From Akebia trifoliata (lineage: Eukaryota; Streptophyta; Magnoliopsida; Ranunculales; Lardizabalaceae): a stretch of 64,000 nucleotides of DNA. The translations under genes were made by a program, and so were the position numbers. Every line of letters starts with the position of its first letter. Within the stretch, counting starts at the first letter, position 1. This document shows, piece after piece, positions 56,266 through 64,000 of this stretch. Under the pieces are notes generated by a model, which saw only the letters and a program-made list of their open reading frames with translations, was not told the DNA's origin and did no database searches. Location of the stretch: the NCBI GenBank assembly GCA_017979445.1, contig CM030708.1:30599613-30663612 (forward strand), in the 5' to 3' direction.

Positions 56266-58020
56266 TGTTTGAAGGTTCCACGGTAGAACTTTTAGGAATT
56301 TTATAAGGATTGTATTGCTAAATTTCTTTGATATGGTTCATTTGTAAGCTTCTTCCACCCCTTTTGCAATCAAATTAACATATAGGAAATGATGCGCAAA
56401 CTTATCCCTAATTGATTGGTTGGGCTTAGACCCTTAGCTCAATTGATTTGACATGTTGCAAAGAAACTGAGGTCATACGTTCAAGTCCAAGCTCTTGTCC
56501 ATAGAAAAAAAAAAAACAAAGAAAATAAGATTCCCGGTTGATATGGGTTTATAGACCAAAAAAGGATATTAGACGCAAAACCTGATTGATCACCTACTAA
56601 TCACTAGCCACTGAATTGAATTCCCGGTGTAGAAGAGAAAAAAATGTGCATTTTGTTACAAAAGCAGAAAAAAAAATGCATTTTAGTCTCCCCATAACAA
56701 CATGACTTGATGTGGAGCAGAAAATTTTGAGAACTTCAACAAAATAAAATTTAAAAACAGTTACTGTTGGATTTATATTGGGCTCTCAACGAATTACATC
56801 ATGGAGCTAGGATCTTGTCTAGGCGGGGGCATGGATTTTATTTTTCACTGTTGTTATCTGTCGCAATAGAATATGAATCTTAATATTTTTTAAAAACTGA
56901 AAATCTGTCACACATCAATTCAACAGAGTACATTATGAACCTAACATGGGATGAAAAATGTTAGTTGTAGAATTTTTATTCCCTTATCGTCAAACAAGAC
57001 CACCTAAGTATGGACATGGACCCAAAACATTCCACGTGGAACTCATGGACGTAGGGAATAAGTCTTGACCATGAGAGTAAAGGAACATGCAAGCCTCAAC
57101 CCATGGGTTTAGGCTCCCCATATCAACATGACCATTGGGATGTTAGAGATTCCTAAGAAATATGTATCCCTAAGAAATTGTGTGTTCATACTTAGAACAT
57201 CGAAATCGATTGCTAGAGAACCTGTATTTTTCCTTCAAATCTTAATAGTCATGTTGAAGGAGACTAGAAAAGTTTCAAGTGTCAAGCTTTATAACGAGAA
57301 ATGAAGAAGAAGAGGCAGTTGTTGGTAACAAATAGGAAGCGGATCCTCTGTAGCGAATGTTTCGTCTAGCTCTTTGTAACATTGTTTGTAAGTTTGAAAG
57401 AGCACAACATCAGTGATAATAAAATCCTACTCTCAAAAAATTGGGAGTTTAGTAGCCGTTCATTTTTAAAGACGTGGATCTATCAAAAATAACTTATTAT
57501 TTTATTTTATTTTATAAAAAAAATTAGATCTAAACAATAATCACATGTTATTTTTTATATTTTTTATATTATGGCTCTCTCATCCATGGAGAGAGTGCTA
57601 TAGGGAACTACAAGAAACTTTCTTTACAGAGAAACCACTAGTCCTTCATAACAAATAACAGTGTTAAGTTGTTGATTCAACATCATTTTGCCACATGTCA
57701 AAACATTAGTCGAGACCATGAAACATTAGTCTTGAACTAAACTAGCGGAGAGACTTTGAAGCCTGGTATAATTGACTTAAAATTTTCTCGAGTTGACCTA
57801 GAAATTAGTTAAGTTGACTGAACTCAAATGACATTGAAGTCGAATAAAGTTTTTTAAGTTTTAAAACGTAGCTATCGAGGGGGAAACATGGACTCACAAA
57901 TTTGGTATGATTAAGATTTGATCAAGATTTACTTTCAAAAGGTGTACTCCTTTCTTTACATTTCGCTTTTTTTTTCCTTTTTCTAGAAAATTTGAAGCAT
58001 TCTCCACCTACCTTAAATGA
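56266..58020. other. Spacer, unit 3
   Basis: Matches 22909-24716 with a few small deletions. Includes the SINE-like repeat near 56416-56520 and the CCACGTGG near 57033. Confidence 0.5.
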
Positions 58021-59633
58021 AGAGAACTGCTATTGGCACACCAACTTTTAGTTATTACACTCCAATTTCTTGAATTATTTATCATTCCAATTAAAGATTA
58101 CATTACACTATTCAAACGTTACAAAGGTTTGGCTCAAATAATTTTCACTACAGCATAACCATCGTTCGACAATTTCTTCTTTGACAAGTGTTGTTGGGAA
58201 AGACATTTGATACTCTTCGTCAAACATTCTACGGTTGAGATGGGATTTCTCTATTAGGAATCCATGTTCGTTGAGTCTCAAATGTTGTTTCAGACTTACT
58301 CCACGGACCTACATGGGGCACGTATATAATTTAGAGAGATTTGCCGGACAGACCTATATATAGCAGTTTTATTACAAAAACTCCCTTACTTGATCAAATT
58401 TGTTACTAAGCAAACCTTACTTAATGAATCAGACTAACAATATCAACTTAATAAGATTTCAAATCTTACTAAGAGTCGTTGGCCCCATGGATTATCAACT
58501 TGGCAATCCAACATCACAGTCTTCTAGATTTAATGGAAATACTCAGATTCAAGGAAAAAAAAATCCTTTTTATTTTGATCAAAGGTGTTGAAAATGGATG
58601 GTGGTCGAACTCCCAAATTAAAATTTAAAATTTGACAATGAGAGTTAACATTTTTTTTTTGGAATTTTTTTTTCCAGAGTTCTTAGAATTTTTTTTATTT
58701 ATAATCCTATGACATGATCATGTTTTTCGATGTCAACAATTAATACAGTTAAGACCAGTATGTTAAATCACAAAATAATTGTATCAAGCTGAGGTTTATG
58801 ACGTGGATCCCCACTCTAAGGTTTGTTGGGTAACCAACTTAATAAAATAAGATTTGGTGGGTAACAAACTTCGTAAATCTCTTCGTAAGTTTTGTTAGCC
58901 CCTTCTTCATGGTTAGAACTTTGGAAGGCTTAACAAGAAATCTCTTTGGGGATTTTCTTCAAACATCCAGTGAACAAGCCTATTTATTTTATTGGGTTGT
59001 AAGCAACAGATGCTTAACATGTAACACCTTTGAGCTTTTTCTTCAAACACAAAGTGAATAAGTTTCTACACAATAAATCTGTTTTTCCTTCTTCAAATAA
59101 ACATAAATAAAATCGTAAATATTAATAAAAAGGCATAGAAAATACATTAAAATATAAACGATGATGGAAAAAAATAAACAATAGATGTTTAAAGGTGATA
59201 ATTTCATAGCTATAATGACAGAAAAAAAACCCAAAAAATTCCCAATTTTTCCTTATCTATATTCATTAACGTGGAAAAGAACACGTTAATTAACGTGGAG
59301 AAGATAGGAGTTCAGAGAAAGAGAAAGATAACTCTCTATTTGATTTTTTTATATTCCGTGTAGTCGCCCAAATCTTCCAATAGAGGAAGGAAGAAGACGA
59401 AGTGTAAGAGCTGGTTCCAACGCAAATCTTTCAGCAAATCATCGCCGCTATCATAAATTGTCAGTGAGTCGCCGTCTGTTGTCGAGAGAAACAGAGCAGG
59501 AATGCGAGTTAGGGGGAGAGAGAGATGAGGAAGAAGACGAAGAATGAGAAGAGCAGATTTGTTTTTACAGGGATGTAAAAATAATTTTAATTACAATAGA
59601 TTTGGACCGCAGATCTACGTTAAATCGGATGGG
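58021..59633. other. Spacer with CACTA empty site
   Basis: 58021-58165 is the left arm of the MITE that is split by the CACTA element in unit 2; the ACT at 58059-58061 is the unoccupied target. The rest matches 30653-32107. No gene. Confidence 0.55.
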
Positions 59634-60325
59634 TTCCATAGACACATAAAGCTACAATGTTTTTGTCTTATATAGTTAAAAAGATTCAGAATATGCTGAT
59701 TTTTTTGTGAGGACGCTCTATGGTGAGGGGATCATCCTTGTAAAAAACCATCCCATTCCAAAACTTCTAACCCCATCAAAACTGATTTATAAAAATTGGA
59801 CGGTCTAAAATTTTTCAACTTGTAAACATGGGGCTAGAAGTTTCATAATGGGATGATTTTTAGCAAAGATGATCTCCTCACCATAGGGATCACCCTCACA
59901 AAAATAACCTATTCCAAACATTTTTACCCATATAAGATAAAACACGTTGTAGTTTTATGAGTAGCTATATATGGATTAGGATCCGTATACACATAAAGCT
60001 ACTCATAAAACTACAACGTGTTTTGTCTTATATGGGCAAAAATGTTTGGAATGGGCTGAATTTTTGTGAGGGTGATCCCTATGGTGAGGAGATCATCCTT
60101 GCCAAAAATCATCCCTTTATGAAACTTTAAGCCCCATGTTTACAAGTTGAAAATTTTTAGATCGTCCAATTTTTGTAAATCACTTTTGATGGGGTTGGAA
60201 GTTTTGGAATGGAATGATTTTTTGCAAGGATGATTCCCTCACCACAAAAAATCAGCCCATTCCAAACCTTTTTAACCATATAAGACAAAAACGTTGTAGC
60301 TTTATGTGTCTATGGAACCGACCCT
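59634..60325. mobile_element. Abutting foldback elements, unit 3
   Basis: Counterpart of 32108-34121 without the solo LTR. The ATTCC at 60233-60237 is the unoccupied target. Confidence 0.7.
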
Positions 60326-60336
60326 ATATATATATG

Positions 60337-60859
60337 GATCCCGTTCAATGCCTAACTTTTTGGCAAAACATTTTTCAAAACATGAGTTAGAAGTTTTGGA
60401 ATGGGTTGATTTTTGGTGAGGATGATCTCTACGATGAGGAGATCATCATCACAAAATATCAGCCCATTCCAAAACTTTTAACCCCATAAAAAATAGTTTA
60501 CAAAAAATGGACGGTCCACGATTTTTCAACTTGTAAACATGGGTTAGAAGTTTTGGAATGAGCTGATTTTTGGTAAGAATGATCTCCTCATCGTAGATAT
60601 CATCTTCACCAAAAATCAGCCCATTCCAAAACTTCTAACCCCATCAAAAATGGTTTACAAAAAATTGAAGGTCCACGATTTTTCAACTTGTAAACTGGAG
60701 CTAGAAGTTTTGGAATGAGCTGATTATTGGTGAGGATGATCTCCTCATCGTAGAGATCATCCTCATAAAAAATCAGCCCATTCTAAAACTTCTAAACCAT
60801 GTTTTGAAAAAAAATTAGCCAAAATAATTGTCAAAATGTTTGTTGCTGAACGGGACCCA
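60337..60859. mobile_element. Composite foldback element
   Basis: Starts GATCCCGTTCAATGCCTAAC (the 34131 subfamily) and ends GTTGCTGAACGGGACCC (the 35542 subfamily). It has three instead of two inner hairpins, so two neighbouring elements have recombined with loss of the DNA between them. Confidence 0.65.
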
Positions 60860-60870
60860 TATATATATAT

Positions 60871-61612
60871 GGGTCAAGTTCAAGGGACATATGAGAAAAC
60901 ATATGTAAAAACAATGTAACATTAATAAATTTCAAAATATGGGTTAGAAGTTTTGGATTGAGCTGATTTTTTGTGAGGATGATCTCTATGATGGGAGGAT
61001 CTTCTGAAAAAGAAAATCAGTCCAATCTGAAACTTCTAACCCCATTAAAAGTGATTTAGAATGTGGACCGTCGTTTTTTATCAGTAATTTGTAAATCACT
61101 TTTGATGAATTTAGAAGTTTCTGATTGAGCTGATTTTTTGTGAAGATGATCTTCTCATCATAGTGACCATCCTCACAAAAAATCAGCTCAATCCAAAACC
61201 TCTAACCCATATTTTGAAAAAATTATTGTTTTTTCATATGTTTTTACATATGGCCCTTGAACCGCCCCATACATATATATATGGGGGCGGTTCAAGGGCC
61301 ATATGTAAAAACATATGAAAAAACAATGGTTTTTCAAAATATAGGTTAGAAGTTTCACATTGGACTGATTTTTTTTTCGGATGATCTTCCCATCATAGAG
61401 ATCATCCTCACAAAAAATCAGCTAATCAAAAACTTCTAACCCATATTTTGAAATTTTATTAATGTTACATTGTTTTTACATATGTTTTCTCATATGTCCC
61501 TTGAACCTGATTTTTGGTGAGGATGATCTTTACGGTGAGGAGATCATCATCACCAAAAATCAGCCCATTCCAAAACTTCTAACCCCATAAAAAATGATTT
61601 ACAAAAAATGAT
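60871..61612. mobile_element. Foldback elements of the third subfamily
   Basis: One complete element spans about 60871-61266 (GGGTCAAGTTCAAGGGACAT to ATGGCCCTTGAACCGCCCC). A second, in opposite sense, runs from about 61285 (GGGGCGGTTCAAGGGCCATA) to 61510. A partial piece of another subfamily then runs to 61612, where a deletion joins sequence equivalent to 37838. The outer arms carry CATATGAAAAAACAATG-type words. Confidence 0.65.
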
Positions 61613-61869
61613 CTATCAAAAAAATAGATGCAATTGTGTATCTCAAGGAAGATTTATGATTCTTACAAAAGAGAAAAGCGGAAAAAAAAAATCAAAATTT
61701 TTGTTAAAAACCCAAAACAAATAAAAAATCATGGAGTCACACTGATTTCACTATTCTCAAAGCCAAAAGAATAATTAGTCTTTTTCAGCTAGAATACTAT
61801 AACTACCCCTCATGTTTTTGAGTTGGTAAACTACTCGGAAAAACAGATGACAGATCTTCTGTTTTTCCG

Positions 61870-62383
61870 AGTTGCTAAGAACCTCAACTTTTACTTATTA
61901 CACCTTAATTTCTTAAATTATGTATCAAATAATAATGAATGCATGCGGCTTTGGTATGCAGCTGAGAACTGCACATATTTTGCTTGTGTATCCCGATGAA
62001 GAAGATCTATGATTTTGTGCCCTTGCCAAGTCAGTCGCGTATCAAAACCGTGTGTGCATTCATCACGACTCTTATTTATCACACCTCAATTAAAGATAAA
62101 AACACAATCTTCAAACATTACAAAGGTTTGGCGATTAAATTATAAACTCAACATTACAAAATAATATAACATTCATCCAAACAATTTTAGCAGATATTTG
62201 CAATTACAATTACACTCAAATAAAATCGTAACCCAAAAAATAGAAATTTAGCACAAAAAAAAAAAACCGAGAGAGTTTCTATTGGCACCCCAATTTTACT
62301 TATTTGAAACCATTCCTTTATTTTATTTATTTTTAATTGGGGTGTAATTAGTAAAACTTGGGAGTGCCAATAGCAGGTCTCTA
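61870..62383. mobile_element. Nested MITE pair, unit 3
   Basis: Counterpart of 38101-38624, with the left arm altered (GTTTTTCCGAGTTGCTAAG) and the same nested inverted repeat. Confidence 0.55.
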
Positions 62384-62524
62384 ATAAAATGAGGTAGCTC
62401 TAGATCCAATAAAGAAAAAATTCATAACCTCAACTTCCCGATAATAAAAAAAAAAACTCATAAAAAAATAACTAGTCCCCACCAAAAAAATGAATAGCTC
62501 TTAAATTCAAGTCAACTTTTTCAA

Positions 62525-62777
62525 AACATTACAAGGAAGTGCTTTCCCTTGGAGAATTAAAAACTTGGTGGTAAGGAGTTTACATTTGCTGAAGGACATT
62601 CAATTGGAAGTTAAGCAAGTGTTTAGAGAGGCAAATCATGTGGTAGCTGCCTTAGCTTCCTTTGCTTCAAACTCTAAGTGTAACGAGCCTTTTTCTAATG
62701 TTGAGAGTCTTCTTTCTATAGCTCGACAAGCTTTTATGGGTGATCGGATGAATCTTTCATCTCCTAGACATTTGTAA
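62525..62777 (+). pseudogene. LINE RNase H C-terminal fragment, unit 3
   Basis: Same encoded sequence as 38771-39023 (VKQVFREANHVVAALASFAS, ending HL). Confidence 0.7.
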
Positions 62778-62978
62778 AATTGTAAATTTTATTTTCTATT
62801 AAGGAAATTAAGTTCACCTGATTAGCAAAACCAAAACTTAGAATCATGTTCCTTAATTGGAAACTTGAAGGGTTCAAAAGTCAAGAATGATCATATCTAA
62901 AATATGTTTATGTTGCGCACAAATTTTTTGTTTTGGAAAAATAGTTTTCAAACTTAAATAAAAGTATAAAATGGTGAT

Positions 62979-63191
62979 AATCTGACCACCCCATGTGGCA
63001 CACTCAATCGACTTTCCTGATGTGACAAGTTCTGGAACCGTAGTTCTGTACACGTCGAGATACAAAATTGTACTTCCCCATAAAAATGTGAATCACGAGG
63101 GAACCATATATCCCAGGGCATACAATTCTATGGTTCCGAACTTATCACGTCAGGAGAGTCAATTCAGTGTGCCATGTGGGGTAGTCAGATT
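62979..63191. mobile_element. 213-bp MITE upstream of B-type gene, copy 3
   Basis: Same length, ends and position relative to the gene as 39222-39434. Confidence 0.82.
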
Positions 63192-63412
63192 ATTACGACT
63201 CAATAGTATAATTAGAATGTTAACTAAACTTGTAATTTTGTAAGCCTTTTTCTCATTTAATTTTGATTTTCATTTTAAAGCTGAATATTCAAGTTTTCCC
63301 ATACGAGGAAAAGTTGAAATTCTAGAATGCTTTGGTCTTTGCCAGTTGTCAAGCCATATGTATGTTCAAACTTATATTATACGTTTGAACCATGACTTGG
63401 TAAAGATCATAA

Positions 63413-63431
63413 ACATATATATATATATATA
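63413..63431 (+). promoter_or_regulatory. (TA)n TATA region of B-type gene, copy 3
   Basis: TATATATATATATATATA run about 95 bases before the ATG, the longest of the three B copies. Confidence 0.5.
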
Positions 63432-63525
63432 CCTTCACTGCTTTATAGCATCAAACCACACTTCGTTCATCAAACTCCAAAACCTGAAATCCCGCACCAA
63501 AGAGGCCCTTTTTCCTCCTTTTGAA

Positions 63526-63759
63526 ATGGGTTCTTGCATAAGAAATCTTTTCACAGTGTCAATCATTTTTGCGATTGTTGTGTCATGTTTCCAAACCCTA
63601 GAAGCATCAAGATCTTTCCCTCTCCAAAGAGATCCTGTGCCACCCTCAGTACCATCACCGTGCCACCCCAAACACCCCAGTGGTGATGGTAGCTGCCCAT
63701 CACCTAGACCCAAGAACTTTGCAGATCACCCCCATGTTGGATCACCACCCTTTCCCTAA
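63526..63759 (+). CDS. SCREW/CTNIP-like peptide precursor, B type, copy 3
   Basis: 77 residues with the B-type layout (signal peptide, no acidic propeptide, Cys46-Cys57, PPFP end). It is the most altered B copy. The RGP box reads LQRDPVPPSVPSPC, with Gly35 replaced by Asp where nearly all other members have Gly, and the core is CHPKHPSGDGSC. Either it is drifting or its specificity has changed. The MGSC start is chosen over the upstream in-frame 63346 for the same reason as in copy 1. Confidence 0.68.
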   Translation: MGSCIRNLFTVSIIFAIVVSCFQTLEASRSFPLQRDPVPPSVPSPCHPKHPSGDGSCPSPRPKNFADHPHVGSPPFP

Positions 63760-64000
63760 ATCCTCTTCAACTCTAAGAATGCGTGACGTCTTAATCTTCT
63801 TTGTGGGATGAGTTCAGTCTCTTTCAAAAATAAACAAAAGTTCAATACCACTATTTAAATTGGTGGTCATTGATCTTTTTTTATCATTAATTTAATGGGA
63901 ACAACACAATGGCTTCCTAAAATGGTTGCACCATTGTTGAGGACCCTTGCAATTGATGCTAAAATATTTGGTGTGTAATTATTTTTATAAGGGTATTTAA
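63760..64000. other. 3' flank of B-type gene, copy 3
   Basis: Same 3' UTR signature (GACGTCTTAATCTTCTTTG) and flank as the other B copies; cut by the window end. Confidence 0.55.

Larger units (their letters stand above)
48995..63259. repeat. Tandem repeat unit 3
   Basis: Counterpart of unit 2 (15355-39495). It lacks the CACTA element, the solo LTR, the displaced C fragment and the pseudogene at 35922. It also lacks about 335 bp at the 3' end of its C pseudogene and about 340 bp near 58164. Confidence 0.85.
63260..64000. repeat. B block, copy 3, runs off the window
   Basis: Matches 12541-13290 and 39496-40245 up to the last base, so the repeat continues beyond 64000. Confidence 0.85.

Noticed and set aside
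12361..63759. Assignment of the peptide genes to PIP, IDA or CEP families
   Set aside because: Those families share Pro/Gly-rich SGPS-like words but lack the conserved Cys pair and the CTNIP residues seen here.

Overview
This is nuclear DNA from a flowering plant, probably a woody eudicot. It is AT-rich and gene-poor, with TATA-box promoters, GT-AG introns, tRNA-derived SINE-like repeats, L1-type LINEs, Copia and other LTR elements, hAT-like and CACTA DNA transposons, and many MITEs. The species cannot be read from the sequence.

The only coherent gene content is a tandem array of small secreted-peptide genes. I assign them to the SCREW/CTNIP phytocytokine family, whose published receptor is the LRR receptor kinase HSL3/NUT and whose published roles are in immunity and stomatal control. 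Each gene is a single exon. It has a cleavable signal peptide, a short acidic propeptide, a conserved QRGPV-P-P box and a CX10C core; three members carry the literal residues C-T-N-I-P. Six copies look intact: 8579 (the most divergent), 12820, 17627, 39774, 46927, 51284, plus 63526 as a seventh that has lost the Gly of the RGP box. The broken copies are 12361 (fused into the next promoter), 18808 (3' half only), 20698 and 54400 (split by a LINE), 35922 (frameshift) and 42449 (signal peptide only).

Layout. 1-8.4 kb: intergenic DNA with MITEs, a SINE-like repeat and an LTR-type insertion. 8.5-8.9 kb: the divergent founder-like gene. 10.4-15.0 kb: remnant of a first repeat unit, in which an A-type gene is joined directly to a B-type block. 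15.36-41.9 kb: second unit (A gene, C pseudogene with LINE, a 5.4 kb CACTA element carrying gene fragments, a cluster of foldback elements, a B-like pseudogene, B gene). 41.9-49.0 kb: spacer with a signal-peptide-only remnant, another intact peptide gene and a scrambled Copia element. 49.0-64.0 kb: third unit (A gene, C pseudogene with the same LINE, foldback cluster, B gene), which runs off the window.

Comparing units 2 and 3 dates the insertions. The LINE, the 213-bp MITE and most MITEs are shared and predate the duplication. The CACTA element (3-bp target duplication ACT) and the 1,284-bp solo LTR (5-bp target duplication ATTCC) are in unit 2 only; unit 3 keeps the clean empty sites.

The CACTA element holds intron-containing pieces of the meiotic recombinase gene DMC1, a CYP82-like cytochrome P450 5' end with its TATA box, and two exons of an unrecognised gene, all on one strand. 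No transposase was recognised. Nothing here supports prokaryotic features, CRISPR arrays, rRNA or true tRNA genes.
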